The notes beneath the pieces are model-generated. The model searched no databases and had not been told where the DNA came from. It worked only from the letters and a program-made list of their open reading frames with translations. From positions 38,220,241 to 38,284,240 of the forward strand of contig NC_083565.1 of the NCBI RefSeq assembly GCF_019925205.1: DNA of 64,000 bases, written 5' to 3'. Source of the stretch: Metopolophium dirhodum (Eukaryota > Arthropoda > Insecta > Hemiptera > Aphididae). Shown in pieces: positions 47,120-59,749 of the stretch. Each line of letters begins with the position of its first letter. Within the stretch, counting starts at the first letter, position 1. The position numbers were made by a program, and so were the translations under genes.

Positions 47120-47360
47120 TTAATCTGTACAATGGTCAATGGCCATCGATTTGTACGTAAAAAATTCTAAAGTAAAATATGTTCCAATTGCTTAATACAA
47201 TCATTATTTTGTTTTTTTATTTTTGTTTCAACTAGTGACTCTAAGACAATTATATAATATTATGAGCGTCTTATAAACTTCCAGTATAAAAAGTATAAAA
47301 AGACAAAATTCTCGTAACTCAATTAAATAAAATAAAAATTTCGTTTCACTGAGCATACGT
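47120..47360 (+). repeat. Direct repeat unit 1
   Basis: Blocks 'ggccatcgattt', 'aattgcttaatacaatcatt', 'gttttgtttttt' and 'actagtgact' recur in the same order at about 47595-47870, with substantial divergence. Confidence 0.6.
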
Positions 47361-47594
47361 AATTAATGTTTAAAAATTGTTGTATTTTACTGTTAGCAAA
47401 AATGGAACTTTCATATGACAGTTTTAATATTATATGAAAACTCGTATATTATTAGTTTGTTAAATTCCCTAATTATAAATTAATTTGACCTGACGATGAA
47501 TATTATAAGAGAAATATTATAAATATAATACTTACGGAATATAATAGGTATAGATATAAGGTACTACAGTTTTATTCTATTCAATAAGTAGGTA

Positions 47595-47870
47595 ATGGTC
47601 ATCGATTTCCATTTATTTTTATAGTTTGTTATATTTATAAATAACCATATTTCTAAAAGTGTTTAAAATATGTACCTATGTAGAAAGTTTGAATATAAAA
47701 TATATTTTAATTGCTTCATACAATCATTATTTTGTTTTTTTTAATTTTGTTTCGACTAGTGACTTAGAGAAAATTATATATTGCGCACCTCTTGTAAAAT
47801 GTCCGTACAAAAAGTTGAACATGATTCATGTAACTGAATTACTTAAAATAAAAATATCAAAGTGAACATA
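47595..47870 (+). repeat. Direct repeat unit 2
   Basis: Partner of 47120-47360. Shortly after it, at 47895-47930, is a tail fragment 'ctccgctcagaatctaaaa' of the dispersed repeat family. Confidence 0.6.
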
Positions 47871-48729
47871 TTATTACTGTATTTCAGTAAGAAAGACTTG
47901 AGATGTCTTTGCTCCGCTCAGAATCTAAAATAATTATATTCTAGATAAGGCCTGTGAATGACATTATATGAGAGTTTCCGTAATATACGATTAAAAGTGT
48001 TAGGAAACACTGTAGTATACTATAGGAATGTTTGATTTTTGTTAACAGTGAAATGCAAACATTTTTAAACATGTATTACGTATGTTTTGGTGAACCAAAC
48101 CACAGGGAATACGCAAAAAAAACCTTATTGTAATTTATGGCTGACGGGCTGAAAAACTAGAACTCTAATATGTTTTGGTCGAAAATCAAGAAAAAAATTC
48201 GGGAACACAAGTGAAATACATATATTGCGAGAAGTGCATATATTCCCGTTGTGTACTTAGGACGTAATATGAATTATGCAAAATTCTATTAAAACTCGTG
48301 TGACTAAAAATACTGCGAGCTGTCTGATTTACGTCTTCGATGGATAAAACAGCTTCGCCAACAAACCGTTTTAGGTTGATTAGTTTTGATAATACCGCCG
48401 TCGTCGTATTCGGTATAATTGTGTTTTAAATAAATTGTAATCCCTTTGCTGTATAGACCAGTTTGGAATTAAAAATAAAATACAATAATGAAGGAACCAG
48501 TTTAACAGTCAGGTATGTCCAATTATCAAAATTATTCTGTGGATGAAGAAAACGTTAAATTCATTATTATTTGTGATAACTTATTATACTTTTATAGGTA
48601 TTGAAAACATGTAACTTTTTAATTATGCGTATAATGTATACAAATAATGTAATTATTACTTTTTTACAAACCCATAGACAGGTATTAACATTAAAAGAAA
48701 TAAAAGTATAGACTTGGATTATTTCTTGT

Positions 48730-49440
48730 CTATAATTTTTTTTTTCATAATTATCAGTAAAACAAAAGTCAGTAGTAATTTAAAATCAAAATCAAATAAA
48801 TTTGCAAAACAGTATCAATTTCAAAACCAAAACCGGTAATACTGATATTATAATTTAAAACCAAAACCAAAAATATAATTTAAATAATGCTATTTTTTTT
48901 TAATGTATTTAGTACCTTAGTACCTTAAACATTTTTAAAAGTTTACTAAAACGCACAAAAGATGATTTGAACGCATTCGAACGATTCAAAAAAAAATAAT
49001 AAACTATGAGTGAACGTAAATAGTCCAAGTCTTGAAACCGATTTTAGAAACCGGTTTAAACCATTAAAAATCAAAAATCAAAAACCAAATCAGAAACAAA
49101 ACTTGAAATTGGAAACCAAAACTGGAAAAAATTAAAAACCAGTTTACAAAACCAAGAAAACGAAACATGTAGCTTCACTCTTTATCGTCAGTTGGTAATT
49201 CGAGTATGAGACCACCGCGTTAATGGTATAAATCTGACTGGAGTTGTATAAATATTAGCATTATATTATATGACATGATTTCAGAAACCGTTACAAACTG
49301 TTACAAATCCAAAATCAAAAACCATAATATCAAAAATAAAAGTAAATTCGAAACCAAAAATGGAAAAGATCAAAAGCCAGTATACCTATACAAAATCAAA
49401 ACCATAACTGTAATTTTTTCAATCGGTTTCAAGCCTTACA
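48730..49440. repeat. AAACC/AAACCAAAA-rich low-complexity repeats
   Basis: Irregular runs of 'aaaaccaaaacc' and 'gaaaccgattttagaaaccgg' at 48780-48880, 49030-49165 and 49285-49430. The same type occurs at 35720-35835 and 37245-37350, on both sides of the Helitron there, and at about 58230-58320. It looks like one low-complexity repeat family, not coding. Confidence 0.5.
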
Positions 49441-50015
49441 CACCAGATTTTTGCACCGAAATGCAAAACCAGGAAGATCCATTTCGTTGATAATACTACC
49501 GTATCTAATAAACCGACATTATACACGTTTGTTGCACCAAAACGAGCAACTTGTATTCCTTGTTCTGAAACCACAATCAATACGATTTCACAAAAACGTG
49601 GACTTATTTAAATTATTTATGTAACCAAATCTGCAACGATTAATACAGTGGTCTAAAAACATAACAATATTATGGCCCGAATAAACATTTATTTCTAAAT
49701 AAATTATTAGTAAACAAAAAATAAATATGAAATTTACATACTTACATCTTTTTAATGTATAGTATTAAACAATATTTTAATTTTCATAATAAATTAATAT
49801 CAATAGAAGAAATAAATAATTATGTTGTATTCATTTATATCGTTTATTTCAGTATTAAGACGAGTAAAATAAAAAAATTGTTAAAAAGGTGTTTTGCTCA
49901 TCAACTTTTACGTATCGTGGCCAATTGGCAATTCGAGTGCGAGACCACTGCGTTAATGGTATAAATCCGACTGGAATGGTATCAATATTAGCATTATAAT
50001 ATTATGTGAAATGGA
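49190..50015. repeat. Pair of diverged direct repeats
   Basis: 49190-49275 and 49905-50010 share 'ggtaattcgag'-like, 'gagaccac.gcgttaatggt' and 'ataaat.tgactgga' blocks. An open frame at 49755-49964 ends in the second copy and has no support. Confidence 0.55.
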
Positions 50016-50479
50016 CATTATTTTGTATATCTGGTACCTAGATGACTCATAAAATTCCATAAATACCAATATTGCAGTGACCATTTGTCATCGTCGACAA
50101 TGATAATAATTATGCAATAATATTTATGTTATTACTGTAGGTCACAACGAATGCTAAAAAATGTTGTATTGAATACCTTTTAAGAAAATACAATTTAACA
50201 AAAAAAAAAACCAACAGACCCAAACAAACTTTGATAAAAAAAAAACAAAATCATATCGATAATACGTATTGTGCACTGGCTGACAGTTTTTCATTAAATT
50301 TTGATAAAACATTTACAATTAAAACATCGAAGTAGGAATGTTTTCCCTGCTCTCTAAAAATAATCGATTGCTCGTTGGCCGAGGGCCGATATTTTTCTCT
50401 TGAAAATATTATAATGCCTGTCGGGCAGTACGTTCAATTAAACACATCATCTGTCAGAATATTATGCATAGTAATATTT

Positions 50480-50830
50480 TAATACAGCACTGGTACTTGA
50501 AACGTTCGGTTCAAACAGATATGCCACACAAAAATGTTCTGCGTTTCATGATTAAAAAAAAAAATGAACGTTTTTTATGCTTTATATGTGTATGACGTAT
50601 CAAACGCGATGTAAAAAAAACACACACCGCTTGTGTTTTTCATATTATATTTGTCGGATTAATTATTATTATCTTGTTAAACAGTTGCAGATCGACTGCC
50701 CCGGACAGACGTCCGGTGTTAAATAATAAAGAGTAGTTTAACCAAAATTCAGCAAAATTATAGTTTGGAGTTTATGTGTTTTGATTGATTATAATATGTG
50801 CAATTCTAAACAGTGACATCAACATGGGTA
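50480..50830 (+). repeat. Duplicated segment, copy 1
   Basis: Matches 53900-54240 in the same orientation: 'ggttcaaacagatat', 'ggattaattattattat', 'gatcgactgc', 'cagacgt' and 'gtttggagttta'. The two copies lie 3.4 kb apart. Confidence 0.65.
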
Positions 50831-51499
50831 TATGATATTATCATGATGCATAGTAAAGTTCATGTTATTAAAATAATTGTATACATTATAATAAAATTCA
50901 TATTGTGGTCCATTCTTTCACATATAACCACGGGTCTAGTTGACCCCCTCTTATGTGTTACAAACATATAATTTGTATATATTTCAATATCTAGAAGATG
51001 GCTCGTGTAATAAAGTTTAAGTTGAAAATCGTTCCATATAATGAAAAGTATTAAAATATGTTAAACTACTTCGAAATAGATGTCAAAATGGAGGTGGGTC
51101 ATATTTATCCCCATATTAGTTGTAATTTCGTTATTTTTTGCAAACTTTGATTTTTATAACTATATTATTATAATATATATGTATTATGTATTATCATATT
51201 ATTTATATAGCAACAAATTTAGTCTTTGAACTTTAAACAAAAGTGAACTTTCTATACTTATTTTATGCATTTTTAGAAATGGGTTCTGATAGACCCTCAC
51301 GTGACTATGAACATTGAAAAAAAAAGCAACATGAGCCTACTTAAGAATTAATGGTGAATTTCAAACTATTGAAAATAACGGAACGTGCACAATTGATCGA
51401 CAACTTAAATACCGACCAGTCATCAACCGACAACCAAAATGCCGACAAGATATTTAATTTCACTTTTAAGAAGTTCGGAGCCGGTCCGTTTTTTGGTTC

Positions 51500-51810
51500 T
51501 GGTTTTTCCAGGAAAACCTCTCACACGCTATAAATTAGTCGGATTTTGTTAGTTATTTTTATTTAAAAATAGAGAACATTTTGTAGGTCAGACCAAAGCT
51601 CGCTTTTGAAAATTATAATTATAGAATCTGGAATATGCATTTGAATAATGTACAATATTTTTGTTCTTTTCAAACTAACTTATATTACTATTTAAAGTAA
51701 AATAAAAATTCGAGCTTTGATCCGACCTGCAAAAATATCTCATCTTTCAGATAAAAAATAAATGACCAAAATCCGACATATCAACGAGGCGTGAGAGTTT
51801 TTCCTGTAAA
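51500..51810. repeat. Foldback (long inverted repeat) element
   Basis: Arms of roughly 110 bases: 'tccaggaaaacctctcac' ... 'gtcggattttg' ... 'gtaggtcagaccaaagctcg' on the left, and the reverse complement of similar blocks on the right ending 'gagagtttttcctg'. Probably a foldback MITE. The open frame at 51351-51533 crosses its edge and is not supported. Confidence 0.7.
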
Positions 51811-52375
51811 AGCATCTTTGTTCATCAAAATAGTGCTTCGATAATAGTCATAGAAGTCAACCACTGACTTGTGCATGTGCATGCATAAATATCTTTATCT
51901 GCTCGTGTATAATTATAGCTCACTCAAACTAATATCGATTTTCATACTCACACACATGCAGATACCGCACGAGGCCGATACAACAAGTGAATTGAATTGC
52001 CTAAATTGTAGTCCTTAATAAATGACCGGCACCAACACCAATAATTTATATTCTTATTTTAAAAATCTGCGCATAATATATATTATTTACTATAACTAAA
52101 ATAATATATTTTTAAATAATATTGTATAGTAATAAAAAAAAAATAAAAAATGTTATATAATAAAAATAAATCATATATTACGAATTTTTAAATTTATATT
52201 TATTTATTATACTTAACTATTACTATTAATTAGAAAACAATTTAACATTATTATTATTATACAGTATTATAAAAAAATGTACCACTAATATAGTAAACAA
52301 TATACATTATGCGCAGGGTTTTAAAAATATTAAAGATAATGAAAAATATAATAATAAAAATAAGAATAAAAAAGG

Positions 52376-53430
52376 TGGGTAAGTGGATTTCACTCTGCTG
52401 TACAGTAGGTTACAAGTGGATCACTGTTATGGATGGTGTTAAATTTGAATTCAATAAATATCATTGTGTAAGAAAAACGATTCTGAGCGAAAACGGTCAG
52501 TCAGCCTATGATATTACCGAGTATATTTGATGATAATATTGTTCATAAAATTGTATTATATCCGTAAACAGCTCAAAAAGAGTCAAATTATTTTCAAAAT
52601 TTTAGCGTGTATAGAAAATGCTAATTTAAACATTCAGTGAAATTTTCAAGTATTCACAGTCATACTTTTTTAATTACAACAAAATAAGAAAATCGTTACA
52701 TGATAAATCGAGTAAATATCCAATGTTGTAAAAATATGAACTTCAAATGCTCATAAATTTTAGTTTGACTTTCTTAAGGACTTTTTTTTTGCTAAAAGTA
52801 GACAAACTTATAAGGAATCTTGTATTACATTTTCATATCTTAGATTTAAAAACAAAAATTTTTATGAATTCTTAACTCAAAATAATTTGATAATTGTCAT
52901 GATATTTCCATATTTTGTCAAGATTTGAACTTTGAATGCTTATAAAAAAACTGTGACTAAAGATTTTTAATATTTTTCAAATGTCAATGTAACAATATAG
53001 TAGGAGCCTTGTATTAAATGTTCAAGTATTTTTACCAAACAAATAAAGTTTGATTGACATTCATAGAAAAAAAAATCCAAATATTTTGAAAATTTTATCG
53101 TGTATAGAAAATGCAAATATAAAGAACCAGTGAACATTTCATGTATTTACGGTCATTTGTTTTATAGTTACACCAAAAATTCTCGTTTTTCCTTAATTTT
53201 TCTTTTGTTTTTCTTTGCGCTTTTGAAAATTACTGGGAATTTTAAATTTTGACCTCCCCAATGCACCAACAATATTCACTTCCCAATCAAACAAGATACT
53301 GAAGTTGAAAATTTAAGTATTATTTCAACTACTTATCGTGTAGACAGTTACGAAAAAAAAAATGAAAATAAAAAAAAAACACACATTATTGTAAAATCAA
53401 TACATTCATCGTTCCACTCAGAATCTAAAA
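52376..53430 (+). repeat. Dispersed repeat, long variant (copy 3)
   Basis: Head 'gtaagtggatttcactctgctg', tail 'ccactcagaatctaaaa'. The interior differs from the short copies and holds two related blocks ('ttttagcgtgtatagaaaatg' near 52603 and a similar one near 53095). Confidence 0.65.
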
Positions 53431-53539
53431 TTAAAAGTGAAATTAAATCACTACATAAAATATTATATAAATATTGTCTTGTCGGTATTTTGGTTGTCAA
53501 TCGATTGTCCTGTCGATGGGCCCAGAACCCTTAAATGGC

Positions 53540-53935
53540 ATATCAGTTTGAACCAAATGTATTTTTTAAGATGCCTCGAAAATCGAAAATAATGATTTAT
53601 ACATGAGCTTATATTTTAATAATAACTAATGTAGGAATGTAATGGTGGAAAATACCACGTAACGTGTAGATTGTAGTTACATACTTACATGATATACCAT
53701 GTTCTTTTCGGTTGTCAATAAACAAATGTCAATAAAAACAATGTCAATGACATGGTATATCAGGTGAGTGGGTAAATACAATATACACGGTTAGGTTAGG
53801 TATTTTCCTGGTATTTTCCACCATTACATTCCTAAATTAATTACTATTAAATTATATTAGCTCATGTATAAATCTTCATTTTCGATTTTCGAGCTTTTTA
53901 AAAAATACATTTGGTTCGAACAGATATACCGTTTA
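53540..53935. repeat. Foldback element, about 390 bp
   Basis: Left arm 53545-53665 ('accaaatgtattttttaag' ... 'cgaaaatcgaaaat' ... 'ggaatgtaatggtggaaaat') is the reverse complement of the right arm 53805-53930. Near the centre are 'acatgatataccatg' and 'catggtatatcag', giving inner pairing too. A GGTTAGGT pair lies in the right inner arm. Confidence 0.75.
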
Positions 53936-54277
53936 AGAATGTTATGCGTTACTTGATTAAACAAATTAATGTCTTTGTATGCAAATTATATTATATAATG
54001 AGTATTTCTCAAATGATATATTTATAAGCTATTTAAATAAATACAATGGTTGTGTCTTGCATATTTATTGGATTAATTATTATTATCCAGTAAAACATTA
54101 TTTTTTTCCGATCGACTGCTCTGTGCAGACGTTTGATATTAATGTGTAATTAAACTAAAAGTTAACAAATTCGTTGTTTGGAGTTTACATTTATTTACTA
54201 TTTTGATTAATTTTAATATTTACAATTGCGAATAGGAATATCAAAGTATATCATAATAAAACAATATATTAAAAACC

Positions 54278-54800
54278 GGGTAAGTGAATGTCACTTGCTG
54301 TATAGTAGGTTACAAATGGGTCACTTGTATAATGGATTGTATTAAATTTGAATTCAATGATATAATATCATCGTATACGAAAAACGATTCTGAGCGGAGA
54401 CGGTTTGTCAGTCTGGATATTTTATATTGTTATTATTTGTTATAGCCTCTAAGTTGAATTAATGTTATAAATTACAACAAAATAACGTTATATTTATTTT
54501 TATTCGTTTTTATGGTGATAAACAAAGCTTTAGAAATTAAAATCCCGTTATCAGCGGTTTTCCGTAATTTGTCGGTGATTTTCCCCGTGACATTAAATTA
54601 CTATTGAGAAAATCGATGACCTCTTTAAAGTACCATCTTAATCCAATTTTCTAAAATATACAATTATACTATATGTTGAAATCAAAGTAAGTACTCTTTC
54701 TGGTAGACATTTTGTATACAGGATAAAAAAAAAAATAATAAAAATAAACGTTATTGTAAAACCACTAGGTAGTTTCCTTGCTCCGCTAAGAATCTAAAAC
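54278..54800 (+). repeat. Dispersed repeat, copy 4
   Basis: Complete short variant: 'gggtaagtgaatgtcac' head, 'ctgtatagtaggttacaa', 'gattctgagcggagac', 'agcggttttccgtaatttgt' and tail 'ctccgctaagaatctaaaa'. A further tail-only copy lies at about 55206-55250. Confidence 0.75.
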
Positions 54801-56030
54801 AAACAGTTCTACTTTGGCTTAATTTTATATAAATTATAGAATTATATAAATAATCATAGGATGTCATTATCGCACGTTTAATGTAACAAAATAATAAATA
54901 ATACAGTATTTAAGATTTTTTTTTTATAATTAAAAAAATGAATAACAATCAATCATTTTTGTTTTAGAATATTTATGGAATATTTCATCAATTTTTGCTG
55001 CATATAAACATCATAATATTTTAAAATAATATCAATCCAAAATCAAGTCGTAGTATTGATACATAATTATCACGTAATAGCTAACCTAGGTTTCTAAATA
55101 TAAGTTTAGAACACCTTTCATCCCCTCTGTGGGTTCATCCGTTAGTAAGTTACTAGTACATAGTTACTACTCTCAATATTTATTTTTTCACCATCGTTCG
55201 TTTACCATTGTAAAACCACTAGCTTTCTCGCTCCGCTCAGAATCTAAAAAATATAAAATATTATAATAGTATTCCTCGTGGTCTAATCCTTAATTGAAAC
55301 AATTGAAAATAACATGGTACGTATATCATGCCAGTATAGGTACTTACGTGGTAGACGGTAATAATAATAACTGTAAAACGTTAGTTTATCAGGGACAGAT
55401 TAATACCAAACGGGGGAATACGATAGAATTTCCATGGTAATAACATAGGTATTAGACAAGACACTTAGTTACCCGAGTAAAACTTAACCTATATTGAAAC
55501 AAAATATTAGTACATTATATTTCATTTTACCAATGTTTGTAATGTGTAACCAATGTAATGGTATAAAGTACAAACCATTATTATCTCATATCAATTATAT
55601 ATATATATAATAGAGTTCAGAAAAAATATCAGACTATTTATAACTCAAGAATGGCTCGACAGATTTCAAAAATTCTTTCATCATCAGAATGCTACATTAT
55701 TCCCGAGTGCTGTATGCTTATTAAAAAGGCGAAATTAAAACCCAGAGAAGTGCTCAAACAGGGATTTCGATATTTACGATGAAAATTGTTGTTTATAAAT
55801 GGTTGCTTTTGGTTATAGAAGAAATAATTAGCAGAAATTAGTATTTTATTTGTATATTGGTTGCCACTTGTTCGAGAACCTCCCAGGGTTGGACGATTTA
55901 TTTACCTTTTACGCGACGAAATGTTGCCTATCTCTGTACTCGAGATCTAATCTACCACTGGACAAAATTTCATCGCAATCGGATGGGTTTAGGACATAGG
56001 TTTTTTTTTATTGTCTTTTATTTATATAAA

Positions 56031-56886
56031 CTAGCTGAACCCGTGTACTTCGTTGCCCGTTAAATTTACCAACTCTATATGACTCGAACTTTGTTCAATT
56101 CGATATTTAATATTCGGTGTATGTTGTTCAAAATTAATCTTAACTTTTCCGTTGCCTGGAATAAAAATTCTGTTTCGCAGCAGTATATTATCAGTTAGGT
56201 AATCTATCTGCGGTAGATCACGGATTCCGTGCTGTTTGTACGTGTGTATATGATTTAACTTTATAGTATCAAAGTTCTACCAAGTTTGACGTATTCTACC
56301 TGTGGTCGATTAATATAATCAATTAATACAAAATCCTAACCTAACATGTTGCGTCACTGTTGTATTTTTTACATCCAGATTTCCTACTTTTCTGGTAGAT
56401 TTTCCTAAAACTTTCTTTCATAGAAACTTTCTCTGTGATATACTATTTTGTTTAAAAAAAAATCAAGAAGATCTGATAAGTTGTTCCAGAGTTTACCGTG
56501 TATAAAGATTTTCATTTCACGTTTATATAGTTAAAAGATATATAAATATATATATATTGACGAAAAATAATAATACAAATCAACAAACATGCCCGATTAA
56601 CCAATAGCAACCACTATATAATACACTATTATTATTTTAATCTGCACAATATACTAAATTTTTTATTATTTATTTTGGTTTTTTTCTGGACAGATGGCGC
56701 CACTATTGTATTTTCGACATCCAGATTTCCTATTTTTCTGGTGGATTTTCCTAAAATATTCTTTCATAAGAATCTTGTCCTGACAATTGCAAACACAATA
56801 AAAAAAAAACAGCCAAATCGGTACAGTAGTTTTCTAGGTTAGCGCGGTCGTCGAAAACCCCTTACGGTTTTATATAGTAGTATAGA
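56031..56886 (-). mobile_element. Non-autonomous Helitron, apparently full length
   Basis: Left edge A|CTAG ('ctagctgaacccgtgtactt') and right edge GA|T, i.e. TC...CTAG on the minus strand, inserted between A and T; 856 bp. It is flanked on both sides by other Helitron-like fragments ('gtgctcaaacagggattt' at 55749 and an inverted version at 56940-57035), so it probably inserted into or next to older copies. Confidence 0.7.
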
Positions 56887-56899
56887 TTATATATAGATT

Positions 56900-57192
56900 A
56901 TTAGTAATACCAATGGCAACCATTAAATTAAAATACTAATTTCTAATAGTTATTCTTCCTGTAACCAATAACAACCGTTTATAAACAAAAATTTTGAACG
57001 TAATCTCAAAATACCTGTTTGATCTGCACCACTCCGGGTCGAGCCTACTGGGTCCGATTGTGAATCCAAACCATCCTGGAAACCATTCGAAAACACGCGA
57101 AAAATTTCATCAAAACCGGTGCAGCCGTTTTAAGGAGGAGTTTCAGTAATTACACGTATGGACAGAAATATATACCTATTATATTATAAAGA
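56900..57192 (-). mobile_element. Helitron 5' fragment
   Basis: Inverted 'gtttataaacggttgttatt' and 'cagccgttttaag' blocks lead to a right edge GA|T at 57191-57192, the minus-strand TC start. The 3' side is missing or merged with the neighbouring element. Confidence 0.5.
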
Positions 57193-58675
57193 TAATAATA
57201 TACTGTAGCCAAGACTGCCATCGGTACAGTTGATAATAGTAATATAAACGTTGCACCACGGTACCTGCACGGTAATACATCAATCGTAGATAGAACCGAC
57301 TTTTGGAATACATTTTGTTCTAATAAATGTTTTATTTTTTTTTTATATAGGTATATAATATATTGTCACTTGCGCTACACATATTATATTATACAAATTT
57401 TTTTTTATTTTTTAACTGTAAATAAAATAACTTCAAATTTGATTTACATTTTTTGGATATATTCAAAATAGCTTATTTGTGGATCTGATTGTAAGAACAA
57501 TTTTGAACGTAAAATCATTTATTTAAGTCAAGTAGTTTATTCTTTAGAATTTATAAAATATCAATATTTTTTTGAATTTGGAACGAGATAAATTTTTTGA
57601 AAATATTTTTTTTAGAATATTCTGGCATGAGTTTATTTTTTAAATTATTTAATGATCATATAATTTTAACAATATTTTTGTCAGAAGTTTAAGTAGCATA
57701 ATTTATAGTCAAGTCTTTCGCTTACACCTTGTATACTATATAATAATATTATTGTAATATTGTGACCGACGAGTAAGTCTGTGTAATCGCCTGTGCGGTT
57801 AATCAGATCGGTGGTACACAACGACTAAAATATGTCATAAAACAATATAACTACAGCTCTGTAAACAGATAACAATTCGGGATTGGTAGTAAAAATCGTA
57901 CAATAAAATAATGTGCTTGTTATTTCGTTTCCACGCACAGAACGAACTATCGGTTTACAATATTATTGTTTTAAACGGTGTTTGAATGTCATTCCGTGGA
58001 ACTAGCTGATGTAATATTTTATTAAAAAATAGTAGACATTCGACCCGGCTTCGGCGTCTGCTTTATTAAATATAATATTTTGCAAGCCAGTAAACGACCA
58101 ACAATGGTACTAGGGTTGTGAACTCGTGAAAAATGCATTGTTTTTAACTTACCATCATACGTGGATCATTAATTAACCTATCTACTAATACGAATATTCA
58201 ATTTTTAGAACTTTTTTTAGACTTTTTAGACGGGCTTGAAATCGATTTTAAATATCAATAAAAATCGTTAAAAACCATCTACGAAATCAAAAATGATAAC
58301 AGAATCTCAAAATGTATTTGATGGTATCCAAAATTTATTTTTAAATGGAAAAAAATGTAGGTAATCGATAATTTATAGTGACATAAAAATCATTTTATAA
58401 TTTTTATAATGTACAATTCAATTTAATATTATAAAAAATAATAATTTTAATTTAAAAGGTCTATAATGTTTATCATATTAGGTAAGTTAGTAATAATAAA
58501 TAACTAATATTTCATTTTTGTAGTCATACTATGCAGCTGTAAATACGACAACAGGTTTCTCAAGTAAAATCGTAAAAATGTGAAATTTATAATAAAAAAA
58601 AAAGAAAATGTATGTTTAAAATCTAACTAAAAATTAGAAAAACATTAAACCAATAATGTATAAGAATATAAAAAA
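57193..58675. other. Non-coding stretch
   Basis: No exon seen. 57290-57740 contains poly-T tracts and 'cttacaccttgtata', also found near 21430 in gene A intron 10 ('gttacaccttgtata'), suggesting an AT-rich element family. 58230-58320 is an AAACC-type low-complexity tract. Confidence 0.4.
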
Positions 58676-59715
58676 CGGGTAAGTGGATTTGGCTCTGATG
58701 TACAGTAGGTTACAAGTGGGTCATTGTATAATGGATTGTATCAAACTTGAATTCAATGATATAACATCATTGTATAAGAAAAACGGTTCAGAGTGGAGAC
58801 TGCAGTTTGTCAGTGTGGATATTGTATATTATTATTATTTATTATAGCCTGAAAATTGAATTAATATTATAACACTATTATTTTTTATTTGTTTCTATGG
58901 TGACAGGCAGGTTAGGTAAGCGTTAGAAATTAAAATTCCGTTTTTAGCAGATTTTTGTAGGGGTGATGGTATTTTTTTTCCTTCGATATTTTGGTATGAT
59001 ATTTTATACCGGTAGGAGTCGGAATACCGAAAATATCGTTATACCGGTATTTTGGTTCGATATTTTCGATATTTTGGTATACTCGACATTTCAGTATTTT
59101 CAATATTATCGGTATTTCGGTATTTTCAATATATTTTGGTTATGTAATAGATTGTTTATCACAATAGTTTATTACATTTAGTTATGGTTTAATTTATTAT
59201 TAAAAACAATAATATATTATAATATTATAAGATTATTATAATTTAATTTACTGCCTATTAAATTAATAAAAAAAATAAGATCACCAATTTATATTTAAAT
59301 ATTTTACGCCACAAACCACTTGAGAATTGAAACTATTAAGAATTAAATATTAATACTGTGGCGACGGAACCCGCGACAACGATAAGAACAAAACAATACG
59401 GACCCGACAGTCCAACCCACATCGGTATTTGAGAAATATTTCTTATTTATTATATAAATGTTACTATATAGAAGGTCCGTAGTTATTCCCTTCTGGAAAT
59501 TTTGTACAGTTTAAAAATAGATTAAAATATTAAATGACTAATTTCGGTGTAATTCAATATTTTCGGTATTTTCGATATTACAGGTATACCGTTTTTAAAA
59601 ATTAGACGGTATACCGGTATACGGTATTACTGTCACCGCCGGTTTTTTGTAATTTGTCAGTGGTTTTTCCCGTGGCATTAAATAACTATTGAGGAAACCG
59701 AAAAATGACCTCTTT
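58676..59715 (+). repeat. Dispersed repeat copy 5, interrupted
   Basis: Head at 58676 ('gggtaagtggatttggctc') runs to 'gtttttagcag' near 58950; the interior resumes at about 59641 ('ggttttttgtaatttgtcag') and stops near 59715. The interruption is the 'ataccggtatttt'-rich element listed next. Confidence 0.65.
58962..59638. mobile_element. Insert rich in ATACCGGTATTTT-like units
   Basis: It splits the dispersed repeat precisely. Ends look inverted: GGTGATGGTATTTT on the left, and on the right, reversed, GGTGACAGTAATACCG. Both ends are packed with cggtatttt/gatattttcgg units. No coding sequence; an open frame at 58963-59181 is a by-product of the repeat. Confidence 0.55.
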
Positions 59716-59749
59716 TTCGATTAAAATCGAACTCACAATCGAACTAATA

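Noticed and set aside
48730..49440. Repeated AAACC tracts as a CRISPR-like or satellite array
   Set aside because: Units are irregular with no constant spacers; low-complexity sequence in a eukaryotic genome.
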